A stretch of 64,000 nucleotides of DNA from an uncultured Gammaproteobacteria bacterium (GTDB lineage: Bacteria; Pseudomonadota; Gammaproteobacteria; UBA6429; Thiohalophilaceae). Of this stretch, positions 18,344-27,520 are shown in pieces. Location of the stretch: contig CALBTB010000006.1 of assembly GCA_937967995.1 (NCBI GenBank), forward strand, positions 124,001-188,000. Direction: 5' to 3'. Below the pieces are notes generated by a model. The model did not search any database, had not been told where the DNA came from, and worked only from the letters and a program-made list of their open reading frames with translations. Made by a program: the position numbers and the translations under genes. Position 1 is the first letter of the stretch, and each line of letters opens with the position of its first letter.

Positions 18344-20233
18344 ATGGCAGCGCGTTCCTATACTTCAGAAGACATTGAAGTTCTCACAGGTCTTGAACCG
18401 GTTCGCAAACGACCGGGGATGTATACCCAGACCGATCGACCCAATCATCTGGCACAGGAAGTCATCGATAACAGCGTCGATGAGGCGATTGCAGGACATG
18501 CAAGCCGTATAGACGTCTATTTGTATAAAGACGGCTCTCTGGAGGTCTCAGACGACGGCAGGGGCATGCCTATCGACAAGCACCCACGTGAAAAAATCCC
18601 GGGTGTCGAAGTAATCCTGACTCGTCTGCACGCCGGGGGTAAATTTTCCAACAAGAATTACAAGTTCTCCGGCGGTCTGCACGGTGTGGGTGTTTCCGTC
18701 GTCAATGCGCTGTCCAAGCATCTTGAAGTCTGGATCAAGCGCGGAGGCAAGGAATACAACATGGCTTTTGCCAATGGCAAGAAAGCCTCCAAACTGGAAG
18801 TGATTGGCACGGTCGGCCAGCGTAACTCAGGTACAACCATTCGTTTCTGGCCGGACAAAAAATATTTCGATTCCGTCAAGTTTTCCATTCCACGACTCAA
18901 ACATATCCTGCGTGCCAAGGCGGTATTATGTCCCGGCTTAACGGTCACGTTTGAAGACGAAGCCAGTGGTGAGACGGCAGAATGGTATTACGAAGACGGC
19001 CTCAAGGATTACCTGCTCAGTGCCGTTCAGGAAAGCGAACTGATTCCATCCGATGCCTTTGTCGGTAACATGGAAGGCAATACTGAAGCGGTGAGCTGGG
19101 CACTGGGCTGGATCGCCGAAGGGGAAGTCAGTCTGTCGGAAAGTTATGTCAATCTTGTCCCGACCACACAGGGTGGTACTCACGTTAATGGATTGCGTAC
19201 CGGGCTGACTGAAGCGGTGCGGGAATTCTGTGAGTTTCGTAACTTAATTCCCCGCGGTGTAAAGATTTCACCGGAAGATGTGTGGGACAAAGTCAGTTAC
19301 ATTCTGTCGGTCAAACTCGCCGACCCGCAGTTTTCCGGCCAGACCAAGGAAAAGCTGACGTCACGGGAATGCGCCACATTTGTGTCCGGTGTCGTAAAAG
19401 ATGCGTTTGGATTATGGCTCAATCAGCATGTTGAAAGCGGCGAAAAAATTGCCGAGCTGGCCATCAGTAGTGCACAAAGCCGCATGCGCGCCGGTCGTAA
19501 AGTGGTACGTAAAAAAATTACCCAGGGTCCGGCACTGCCCGGCAAGTTATCGGACTGCACATCACAGGACCCGGATCAGACGGAACTGTTTCTGGTGGAA
19601 GGTGACTCGGCCGGTGGTTCCGCCAAGCAGGCACGCAATCGTGTCTTTCAGGCCATCATGCCGTTGCGTGGCAAGATTCTGAACACCTGGGAAGTGGATT
19701 CGGCTGAAGTACTCGGTTCGCAGGAAGTGCATGACATCTCCGTTGCGATTGGTGTTGATCCCGGTTCTGCGGATATTTCAAAACTTCGCTATGGCAAAAT
19801 TATTATTCTCGCTGACGCCGACTCGGACGGTGCGCATATCGCCACATTATTAACAGCACTGTTTTTACGCCATTACTGGGCGCTGGTTGCGGCCGGAAAT
19901 ATTTATGTTGCGATGCCGCCGTTGTTTCGAATCGATATCGGCAAGGATGTGTATTACGCCCATGATGAGGCGGAAAAGCAGGGCATCCTGGATCGTATTG
20001 CGGCGGAAAAAAAGAAAGGCAAAATTCAGGTCACGCGTTTCAAAGGTCTGGGAGAAATGAATCCCATGCAGTTACGCGAAACCACCATGGATCCTGACAC
20101 ACGACGACTCGCCCGGCTTACCATCAAGCCAGGTGATGGAACGCAAACCTTGATGGACATGCTGCTTGCCAAAAAACGTTCTGCGGATCGGCGCGCCTGG
20201 CTGGAGAAGAGCGGCGACATGGCCAACGTGTAA
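18344..20233 (+). CDS. parE: DNA topoisomerase IV subunit B
   Basis: ATPase subunit of topoisomerase IV, which decatenates replicated chromosomes. At 629 residues it matches E. coli ParE (630) and is far shorter than proteobacterial GyrB. The GHKL ATPase site shows EVIDNSVDEA (catalytic Glu39), DDGRGMP and GGLHGVGVSVVNALS. The TOPRIM domain shows EGDSAGGSAKQARNR and DADSDGAHI. parC follows after 15 bases. Confidence 0.97.
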   Translation: MAARSYTSEDIEVLTGLEPVRKRPGMYTQTDRPNHLAQEVIDNSVDEAIAGHASRIDVYLYKDGSLEVSDDGRGMPIDKHPREKIPGVEVILTRLHAGGKFSNKNYKFSGGLHGVGVSVVNALSKHLEVWIKRGGKEYNMAFANGKKASKLEVIGTVGQRNSGTTIRFWPDKKYFDSVKFSIPRLKHILRAKAVLCPGLTVTFEDEASGETAEWYYEDGLKDYLLSAVQESELIPSDAFVGNMEGNTEAVSWALGWIAEGEVSLSESYVNLVPTTQGGTHVNGLRTGLTEAVREFCEFRNLIPRGVKISPEDVWDKVSYILSVKLADPQFSGQTKEKLTSRECATFVSGVVKDAFGLWLNQHVESGEKIAELAISSAQSRMRAGRKVVRKKITQGPALPGKLSDCTSQDPDQTELFLVEGDSAGGSAKQARNRVFQAIMPLRGKILNTWEVDSAEVLGSQEVHDISVAIGVDPGSADISKLRYGKIIILADADSDGAHIATLLTALFLRHYWALVAAGNIYVAMPPLFRIDIGKDVYYAHDEAEKQGILDRIAAEKKKGKIQVTRFKGLGEMNPMQLRETTMDPDTRRLARLTIKPGDGTQTLMDMLLAKKRSADRRAWLEKSGDMANV

Positions 20234-20248
20234 GTATCAAAACAGATT

Positions 20249-22513
20249 ATGAGCGATCAGGAAAAACAGGACGACAATATCGAACGCTTGCCTCTGAAGC
20301 AGTTTACCGAGCAGGCCTATCTCGATTATTCCATGTACGTGGTGCTGGATCGCGCCCTGCCTAATATTGGTGACGGGCTAAAGCCGGTTCAACGGCGCAT
20401 CATTTACGCCATGTCCGAGCTGGGTTTAAAGGCCGGATCCAAATTTAAAAAATCTGCACGTACGGTTGGTGATGTACTCGGTAAGTTTCATCCACATGGT
20501 GACAGTGCCTGTTATGAAGCCATGGTGCTGATGGCGCAACCATTCTCATATCGTTATCCCTTGCTGGAAGGTCAGGGTAACTGGGGTTCACCGGATGATC
20601 CCAAGTCGTTTGCCGCCATGCGCTACACCGAATCGCGCCTGTCTGCCTTCTCTGATCTGTTATTACGTGAAGTATCACAGGGCACCGTCGACTGGGTACC
20701 CAACTTTGATGGCAGCCTGGAAGAACCCCGTCTGTTGCCGGCACGGGTGCCGCATATTTTGCTGAATGGCACGACCGGTATTGCCGTGGGCATGGCGACC
20801 GATATTCCACCGCACAACCTGCGCGAAGTCGGTGCCGCCTGTATTCACCTGTTAAAGAATCCCAAGGCCACACTGGCGGAAGTGTGTAAGTTTGTTAAGG
20901 GCCCGGATTACCCGACCGAAGCGGAGATCATTACACCGCGCAAGGAAATTCGTGCCATGTATGCCAAGGGTGGCGGTTCGATTCGTATGCGCGCCAAGTA
21001 CGAAAAGGAAAGCGGCGATATTGTGATTACCGCTTTACCGCACCAGACGTCACCGGCCAAAGTTCTGGAACAGATCGCCACACAGATGCAGGCGCGCAAA
21101 TTACCGATGGTGGTTGACTTACGTGATGAATCGGATCATGAAAACCCGACGCGCCTGATCATTGTGCCGAAATCCAACCGGGTCAATGCCGATGAGTTAA
21201 TGGCACACCTGTTTGCAACGACAGATCTGGAACGGACCTATCGGGTCAATATGAATGTGATCGGCCTGGATGGCCGGCCCGGTGTGCGCAACCTGCGCGA
21301 CATGCTGGCCGAATGGCTGGAGTATCGCATGGCGACGGTGACGCGTCGTCTCGAATACCGGTTGGGTAAAGTTAACGATCGTTTGCACCTGTTAGATGGT
21401 CTGTTAATCGCGTTTCTGAATCTGGACGAAGTCATCAGGATCATTCGTCGCGAAGACGAGCCCAAACCGGTATTAATGAAACGCTTCAAACTGACGGAGA
21501 TTCAGGCCGACTATATCCTGGATACCCGCTTGCGGCAGCTGGCGCGGCTGGAAGAAATGAAAATCAAGGAAGAACAGAAAGAACTTAAGAAAGAGAAAAA
21601 AGACATCGAAGGCATTCTGGGTTCAAAAGCACGGCTCAAGACACTGGTTAAAAATGAACTGACGGAAGACATCGAGAAATTCGGTGATGATCGACGTTCG
21701 CCAATCGTGTCGCGTGATGCCGCGCAGGCGATGGATGAAACAGCCCTGATCAGCAGTGACCCGGTGACGATTGTTTTATCCGATAAAGGCTGGGTGCGTG
21801 CCGCCAAGGGACATGAAATCGATCCCGCCAGCCTGAGTTTTAAATCCGGTGACGGCTATCTGGATGCCGCCCGTGCCAAGACCAATCAACTGGCCGTGTT
21901 TATTGATTCAACCGGCCGTACCTATGCCCTGCAGAGTCATACACTGCCGTCTGCGCGTGGCATGGGTGAACCCCTGACTGGTCGTCTGAATCCGCCGGAA
22001 GGGGCGCGTTTTTGTGGTGTTGTTGCGGGTGATAATGAAGACCAGGTGTTGCTGGCGTCTGATATGGGTTATGGCTTTGTTGCCAAACTCGAAGATCTTG
22101 TCACACGTAACAAGAAAGGCAAGGTATTAATGAAAGTGCCGGCGGGTGCCTCGGTGCTGCCTCCGGTTCTGGTACCGGACATGGAAAATTACTGGGTAGC
22201 GGCGGCGACCAGTGCCGGTAATCTGCTGATTCACCACATCGATGAAATTCCGGTGATGCCTAAAGGCAAGGGCATAAAGATCATTAATATTCCCGCGGCC
22301 AAACTCAAGAGCCGTGAAGAAATTGTCACGGCGGTGACAGTACTGCATGAATCCGACAGTCTGAAAATCTTTTCCGGTAAGCGACACAAAATTATCACCC
22401 CGGAAGAAATGGAAAATTACGAAGGGGAGCGTGCCCAACGTGGCCGCAAGTTACCGCAGGGTTTTCGCAGTGTCGAACGTATGGAGCCTGTCTCTAACGA
22501 AACTGAAGAGTAA
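20249..22513 (+). CDS. parC: DNA topoisomerase IV subunit A
   Basis: DNA cleavage subunit of topoisomerase IV, 754 residues (E. coli 752). The catalytic tyrosine is Tyr126 in AAMRYTESR. The quinolone-interacting region HPHGDSACYEAMV has Ser86 and Glu90, the residues of susceptible enzymes. A coiled segment rich in Lys and Glu (about 430-455) precedes the C-terminal beta-propeller-like region. Co-transcribed with parE. Confidence 0.97.
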   Translation: MSDQEKQDDNIERLPLKQFTEQAYLDYSMYVVLDRALPNIGDGLKPVQRRIIYAMSELGLKAGSKFKKSARTVGDVLGKFHPHGDSACYEAMVLMAQPFSYRYPLLEGQGNWGSPDDPKSFAAMRYTESRLSAFSDLLLREVSQGTVDWVPNFDGSLEEPRLLPARVPHILLNGTTGIAVGMATDIPPHNLREVGAACIHLLKNPKATLAEVCKFVKGPDYPTEAEIITPRKEIRAMYAKGGGSIRMRAKYEKESGDIVITALPHQTSPAKVLEQIATQMQARKLPMVVDLRDESDHENPTRLIIVPKSNRVNADELMAHLFATTDLERTYRVNMNVIGLDGRPGVRNLRDMLAEWLEYRMATVTRRLEYRLGKVNDRLHLLDGLLIAFLNLDEVIRIIRREDEPKPVLMKRFKLTEIQADYILDTRLRQLARLEEMKIKEEQKELKKEKKDIEGILGSKARLKTLVKNELTEDIEKFGDDRRSPIVSRDAAQAMDETALISSDPVTIVLSDKGWVRAAKGHEIDPASLSFKSGDGYLDAARAKTNQLAVFIDSTGRTYALQSHTLPSARGMGEPLTGRLNPPEGARFCGVVAGDNEDQVLLASDMGYGFVAKLEDLVTRNKKGKVLMKVPAGASVLPPVLVPDMENYWVAAATSAGNLLIHHIDEIPVMPKGKGIKIINIPAAKLKSREEIVTAVTVLHESDSLKIFSGKRHKIITPEEMENYEGERAQRGRKLPQGFRSVERMEPVSNETEE

Positions 22514-22545
22514 TGTAATCAACGACGTTTCAGCAAATGATGCTG

Positions 22546-23628
22546 TCACTTTTTCGATTCTACATTCGGTGGCGTTATGGTTTTCTCACCACCCTGCAAG
22601 CGGTTTAATTTATCAATCACTCGTTCGGCACGCTCGATATGACTTTTCAGGTATTCATTGCCGGGGTCCAGTTCGCGCACACCATACCAGATGGCCAGTG
22701 CCTGCTTGATTTCACCCTGGCTGTATAAGCGCCGTCCCAGCTCAATATTTTCCTTCACATTGTCATCGATACGTGAATCGAGCTGGCGTTTGTAATTAAT
22801 GACCAGATCATGTTTTCGATCCTTGACGGAAATCTGCCGGTACGTGGTCATGGCTTTTTTCAGTTCGCCCTGTTGCAATTGCTGCTTGGCCTGGTTCAGT
22901 AATGTCAGGCCCTGTTCGGACAAAATATTGACAGGAATTTTTTTCTTCCTGACCAGGCGGTTCTGTATGTCCTGAATAGTTGTTTGCAGACCTTTGTCCG
23001 GTTGAAGTTTGTCGGCCAGCAAGAAACATTTTTCGGCCAGCTCCAGATCACCATCATTCATACTCTCCACACCACACTGTACGAGATGTGTATAAACCTG
23101 TTCTGTATCGCGATCGTGCTGTCTGAGTTCACGGCTGGCAGTTTTGTCGTCCGGGTTGGCATTGGCCAGGTTCTTGCGGACATCCCGATCCCTGATTAAC
23201 CATTCTGCCTTGTTGATATATGTCTGATACTTCAGGCCGGTGATGTAGGCCTGGCGTTTTTTATGGAAATCCTGTTGTGAAATCTGCAGGGCTTCACTGT
23301 CCGGTAAATTTTCCAGTCCTTCTTCAAGTAATTGTTGTGCCTGGGCCCATTGCTGTTGCTGAATATTGTTTTTAATGTCCTGCAACAAACGCTGTTCATA
23401 GGCCCGTGCTTTTTGCTCAATGGTACCTTTCCTGCGTTGCAGCAATTCATATTGTGGATGTGAACTCCCGATATAGGAAATGGTTTTCAGGGCGCGGGTA
23501 TACTGGTTTTGATCGACCATGCCGTCGATCTTGCTGTTAATGTCCTTGTCCAGTGAATAAATGAATGCACATCCGGAGACCTGCAGGACCAGTAAAACCG
23601 CAACTGGTAATCTCAGGAGATGTTTCAT
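22546..23628 (-). CDS. Lipoprotein with helical (TPR-like) repeats
   Basis: Predicted lipoprotein of 360 residues. The signal peptide ends in LQVSGC (Cys20). The rest is almost all helical with TPR-like pairs (for example QLLEEGLENLPDSEALQ and LELAEKCFLLADKLQPD), ending with a polar, lysine-rich tail. Its start overlaps the end of the nucleotide cyclase gene by 4 bases, so the two are translationally coupled and probably work together at the envelope. I know no named family for it. Confidence 0.85.
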   Translation of the reverse strand: MKHLLRLPVAVLLVLQVSGCAFIYSLDKDINSKIDGMVDQNQYTRALKTISYIGSSHPQYELLQRRKGTIEQKARAYEQRLLQDIKNNIQQQQWAQAQQLLEEGLENLPDSEALQISQQDFHKKRQAYITGLKYQTYINKAEWLIRDRDVRKNLANANPDDKTASRELRQHDRDTEQVYTHLVQCGVESMNDGDLELAEKCFLLADKLQPDKGLQTTIQDIQNRLVRKKKIPVNILSEQGLTLLNQAKQQLQQGELKKAMTTYRQISVKDRKHDLVINYKRQLDSRIDDNVKENIELGRRLYSQGEIKQALAIWYGVRELDPGNEYLKSHIERAERVIDKLNRLQGGEKTITPPNVESKK

Positions 23629-25190
23629 GCTACGTCCGAGTGTTTTTTTCTGGCAAGGATTTCGTCGACCTGGGTGTCGATGAGTTTACTATAGGCGGGT
23701 TTTACATCAGTCAGTACGTAAGTGGTAACCGGCTCGGCGATACCTCTTAATCGAATCGAACCATGGCGATGGGCGATAACACGCCATTGTACATCCCGAT
23801 CCTTGACCAGGTAGTCCGTTACAATGAGCTGGCCACGTTCAGCAACAGAGTGCAGGCGTGCTGCAAGGTTCACGGCTTCGCCAACGACGGTATATTGCAT
23901 GCGGTCATCTGAGCCCATGTTACCTGCCAGCATTTCACCACTGTTAAGTCCAATTCGGAAATAGATGGGTTCTTTACCTTCGGATACACGTTCGACATTT
24001 AGTCGTTCAATAATGCGTTGAATCAGAATACCGCAACTGACTGCATTAAACCGGTGTTCTTCATCTTCTTCAGGAGCACCGAAAACAATCATGGCGCAGT
24101 CACCCATGTATTTATCAATTGTGCCATGGTAAAGCTGGCTGGCGGTACTGATATAACCAAAATATTCGTTTAACAATGAAGCGATTTCTTCCGCCGGCAG
24201 TTTTTCGGACAGGCTGGTAAAGCCGACGATATCCGCAAACAGGGCGGTCGCTTCAACCCGTTTGCCACCCAGTGAAACCTTATCCAGGTTGTTCATGATC
24301 TGTTTGGCAACCTTGGGTGAGACAAAGCGTGAGAAGGCGTTTTCCACCTGGTTTTTTTCCAGTAAGCCGCTGGCCATGTTATTAAAGGCATGAATAAGAA
24401 ATCCGATTTCATCATTGCGATGTTCGGCAATACGATATCCGTAATCGCCGCGTCCAATGGCCTGGCTGGCGTTCATAAGATCGTAAATCGGGCGAGAAAT
24501 TCGTTTACCGAGGAAGTAGGCGGTCACAATACCTAACAGGATCATGAAAATCGTGGCGGCGGTAATGGCCCTGATGGTGTCGTGCAGTGAACGGGTCAGG
24601 GCGGATTTGCTGTAGGTTACCAGGGCGTGACCGGCAATCAGGTCCTGGTAATGAATCGGTGTGATAAAAGAAATCACTTCCAGTGATTCACTTTGCTCGT
24701 CGTAATCCGTCCATTCGACGGCGTAATGGTTTTCCTTGAACTGTTCCGAGTTGCTATAAAGCTTGAGAATATCGTGCACCGGCAGGCGTCCGGAATTGGC
24801 CAGGACTTTACCATCGTGTGAGTAAATCACCGCGCCAAGAATGTTTTCATTCTTGCCCAGATTGCTGACCAGCACCATCAGGCTCAGGATGTCATCGGAT
24901 AACACCAGTTCCTTGGAAGATTCCGCCAGGTGATCCACCATGGTTTGTCCAAATTCATCTATCTGATTACGCAGCAGTTCTGACTGACTGGTGACGATCA
25001 TCAGGCCAAGTAAACCCATACCGGATGCGATGGTGACGGTCAGGATAACCGCCAGTTTATAAGCGATAGGAATCCGACTAGGTAACAGGCTGCTTGCCAC
25101 CCTGACTAGCCAGTCAACAAAACGCGAGCTAGCCGATGAAATCGGCTGTGGTGTGCGTGGTTCGCTGGTACGCGGTGAGTCAGCAGGCAT
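23625..25190 (-). CDS. Membrane sensor adenylate/guanylate cyclase (class III)
   Basis: Membrane-bound class III nucleotide cyclase of 521 residues. Order: membrane helix (about 44-67), periplasmic sensor (68-205), membrane helix (207-228), HAMP (229-285), cyclase domain (310-500). Metal-binding aspartates are Asp320 (FADIVGFTS) and Asp364 (DKYMGD). Lys360, Asn441 and Arg445 are also in place. The residue that usually contacts adenine as Asp is Glu438 here (VVGEAVNLAARL), so ATP specificity is likely but not certain. The partner lipoprotein gene overlaps its 3' end. A Fur-like sequence lies 25 bases upstream of its start. Confidence 0.93.
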   Translation of the reverse strand: MPADSPRTSEPRTPQPISSASSRFVDWLVRVASSLLPSRIPIAYKLAVILTVTIASGMGLLGLMIVTSQSELLRNQIDEFGQTMVDHLAESSKELVLSDDILSLMVLVSNLGKNENILGAVIYSHDGKVLANSGRLPVHDILKLYSNSEQFKENHYAVEWTDYDEQSESLEVISFITPIHYQDLIAGHALVTYSKSALTRSLHDTIRAITAATIFMILLGIVTAYFLGKRISRPIYDLMNASQAIGRGDYGYRIAEHRNDEIGFLIHAFNNMASGLLEKNQVENAFSRFVSPKVAKQIMNNLDKVSLGGKRVEATALFADIVGFTSLSEKLPAEEIASLLNEYFGYISTASQLYHGTIDKYMGDCAMIVFGAPEEDEEHRFNAVSCGILIQRIIERLNVERVSEGKEPIYFRIGLNSGEMLAGNMGSDDRMQYTVVGEAVNLAARLHSVAERGQLIVTDYLVKDRDVQWRVIAHRHGSIRLRGIAEPVTTYVLTDVKPAYSKLIDTQVDEILARKKHSDVA

Positions 25191-25390
25191 GATGTCAATA
25201 TTTCGTCAAATGTGGATAATGATTATTATTTAAGCAAGATCTGGTCCTGACTGGACAGTCGAGACATAGTCTAGCATGCTGCTCCAGTCGCGCGGACACT
25301 AATCAGCATGGCTATCGAGCATCGGGCGGGCAGTACAAATCATGGTTAGCAAAAACAGCATTAGTTCACAAATTCACACATACATATTGT
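25191..25390. other. Divergent regulatory region between cyclase and M48 protease genes
   Basis: The 200 bases hold the promoters of both flanking genes. They include an AT-rich Fur-box-like stretch (25215-25233) and an inverted repeat GACTGGA (25249-25255) with TCCAGTC (25283-25289). I see no ORF and no clear pair of sigma-70 boxes. Confidence 0.4.
25215..25233. promoter_or_regulatory. Fur-box-like sequence
   Basis: GATAATGATTATTATTTAA matches the 19-base Fur consensus GATAATGATAATCATTATC at 14 positions, with the first nine bases identical. It lies 25-43 bases upstream of the cyclase start codon, where repressor binding would block transcription. AT-rich intergenic DNA can give such matches by chance. 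Confidence 0.25.
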
Positions 25391-26230
25391 ATGCGTATTA
25401 ATGTAGCGGTCATGAATAGCTGGTTTGTATTTATACTTCTGGTAGCTACAGTACTGATCCAGTTATTTTTCGTTAATCACCTGCTGGTAGGGCTGGAATG
25501 GACCGTGATAATCGGTTTCTGGCTGGTGTTGCTGCTGGCCGGATGTCTGTTTTCTCTGTTATGCAGGCCAGTTTGTCGCCTGCTGACCAGGCCGATAGCG
25601 CCACCTGCCTGGCTTATCCCGTTGAGCAGACAACTGGCTGTACGCATGAACATTGCCACACCCGACGTACACCTGCTGGCCCTGTCCGGCATTAATGCCT
25701 TTGCCATGGATGCGCTGTTTCAGCGTGGGCAGGTGCTGCTCAATCAGGTGGTGCTGACACAACTGAATCAGGATGAAGTCGAAGCGGTGCTGGCTCACGA
25801 AATGAGTCACATCGCCAGTCGGCACGCACTGGTGATCACTGTTATTCAGGGCATGACATTGACGATTACCTTTGTTCCGGTGTTCGTCATCAGCCTGTTC
25901 TATGCGTTGATCTATGGTCTCGATAAACTGCGGCTGGCATTCTTGACACTGAATCATCTTGTCAGCGTGATCCTGTTTCCACTGACCAGCATCAGCATTG
26001 CCCTGTTGAGCCGTCGTTGGGAACTGGCGGCGGATCGCATTGCCGCAGGCGTAATTGGACGTGATAAATACATTCGTGCGCTGCGTTGTTTGCATGCCAG
26101 TTTCTTTCAGCCACCAGACCCGCTCAACAGTGCAATGCGCAAGAATCAGTCGGAGCGATCACCGGACTGGGCGCTATCCCATCCCAGCCTGTCCCGGCGC
26201 ATCAATGCCTTGCTGGAAGTTGGCCTGTGA
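25391..26230 (+). CDS. M48-family (HtpX-like) membrane zinc metalloprotease
   Basis: Membrane protease of 279 residues. Two N-terminal helices (about 10-30 and 36-57) precede the catalytic zinc motif HEMSH (136-140). A hydrophobic hairpin follows (about 145-205), then the third zinc ligand in WELAADRIAA. The layout is like HtpX, which degrades damaged membrane proteins. No strong ribosome site is seen before the ATG at 25391. An ATG at 25412 is an alternative. Confidence 0.9.
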   Translation: MRINVAVMNSWFVFILLVATVLIQLFFVNHLLVGLEWTVIIGFWLVLLLAGCLFSLLCRPVCRLLTRPIAPPAWLIPLSRQLAVRMNIATPDVHLLALSGINAFAMDALFQRGQVLLNQVVLTQLNQDEVEAVLAHEMSHIASRHALVITVIQGMTLTITFVPVFVISLFYALIYGLDKLRLAFLTLNHLVSVILFPLTSISIALLSRRWELAADRIAAGVIGRDKYIRALRCLHASFFQPPDPLNSAMRKNQSERSPDWALSHPSLSRRINALLEVGL

Positions 26231-26275
26231 ATGAATATCCATTAAACTTCACAGCCCGAAGTTTTAGGAGTCAGT

Positions 26276-27502
26276 ATGTCCCTCGTTCGACCTTTTCGTG
26301 GGTTACGCCCCCGACCTGAACACGCCGAAGACGTGGTCGCCCCACCTTATGACGTTTTAAATACCGAAGAGGCACGCCAGCGCGCGGCCGGACGTCCGTA
26401 CAGTTTTCTGCATATTTCGAAACCGGAAATTGACCTGCCACAGGGTACGGATCCCTATGATGCGTCTGTATACGCAAAAGGTGCGGAAAACCTTAATCGC
26501 CTGATCAGTGACAATATTCTGATGCGCGATGACAAACCCATCTATTATGCCTACCGGCTTATCATGGGGGAACATGTCCAGATTGGCCTGGTGGCGGTCG
26601 CCTCAGTTCAGGACTACAACTCCAATCGTATTCGGAAGCATGAATTTACCCGGCCCGATAAGGAAGATGATCGTGTCCGGCAGATTGATGCCCTCAATGC
26701 ACAGACCGGTCCGGTGTTTCTGACCTATCGGCAGGACGAGACCGTGGATACGGTCATAGCACGGGTGATTAGTGGTACACCGGTCTATGATTTAAAAGCA
26801 GATGACGGTGTACAACACACTATCTGGTTGATCGATCAGGACGACGATATTGAAACACTGACCCGCACGTTTGATGCGATGCCATGCCTGTATATCGCAG
26901 ACGGTCATCATCGTTCGGCTGCCGCGTCACGCGTGGCCCACATGCGCAAGGGCAGTGCAACCGATTCACAAAATTATTTTTTGACGGTCATTTTTCCCGA
27001 CAACCAGATGAAAATTCTCGATTACAACCGGGTAATTCGTGATTTGAATGGCCATTCCGTTGAATCCTTCCTGGAACAGGTCGGTGCCCGTTTTAGTATC
27101 GAGAAACAATCACAGGCAGTGAAACCGGATGCCACCGGTGTATTCGGCATGTACCTGGATGGTCAGTGGTATCGATTAACCATTAACGAACAACTCATCC
27201 CGAAAAATGATCCGGTTGGTCGTCTCGATGTCAGCCTGTTACAGGAACAGCTGATATCACCGGTTCTGGAAATCGACGATCCCAGACGCGACAAGCGTAT
27301 CGATTTTGTCGGTGGTATTCGCGGCCTGGGTGAACTGGAGAAGCGGGTCAACAGTGGTGAAATGCAGGTGGCGTTTGCACTGCATCCGACCCGAATGTCG
27401 GAACTGATGTCGGTTGCCGATGCAGAGGAAGTCATGCCACCCAAGTCGACCTGGTTTGAACCTAAACTGGCGGATGGCCTGGTTTCGCACGTACTGGACT
27501 GA
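26276..27502 (+). CDS. DUF1015 family protein
   Basis: Cytoplasmic protein of 408 residues that matches the DUF1015 family throughout. The N-terminus reads RPFRGLRPRPEHAEDVVAPPYDV, and the core carries the conserved IADGHHRSAAASRVA block. The family is widespread and has no settled biochemical role; the DGHHR motif resembles a phosphate- or metal-handling site. The ribosome site TTTAGGAG precedes ATG. It converges with the FimX-like gene, 18 bases apart. Confidence 0.9.
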   Translation: MSLVRPFRGLRPRPEHAEDVVAPPYDVLNTEEARQRAAGRPYSFLHISKPEIDLPQGTDPYDASVYAKGAENLNRLISDNILMRDDKPIYYAYRLIMGEHVQIGLVAVASVQDYNSNRIRKHEFTRPDKEDDRVRQIDALNAQTGPVFLTYRQDETVDTVIARVISGTPVYDLKADDGVQHTIWLIDQDDDIETLTRTFDAMPCLYIADGHHRSAAASRVAHMRKGSATDSQNYFLTVIFPDNQMKILDYNRVIRDLNGHSVESFLEQVGARFSIEKQSQAVKPDATGVFGMYLDGQWYRLTINEQLIPKNDPVGRLDVSLLQEQLISPVLEIDDPRRDKRIDFVGGIRGLGELEKRVNSGEMQVAFALHPTRMSELMSVADAEEVMPPKSTWFEPKLADGLVSHVLD

Positions 27503-27520
27503 ACGTCCGATAATTAAGCC

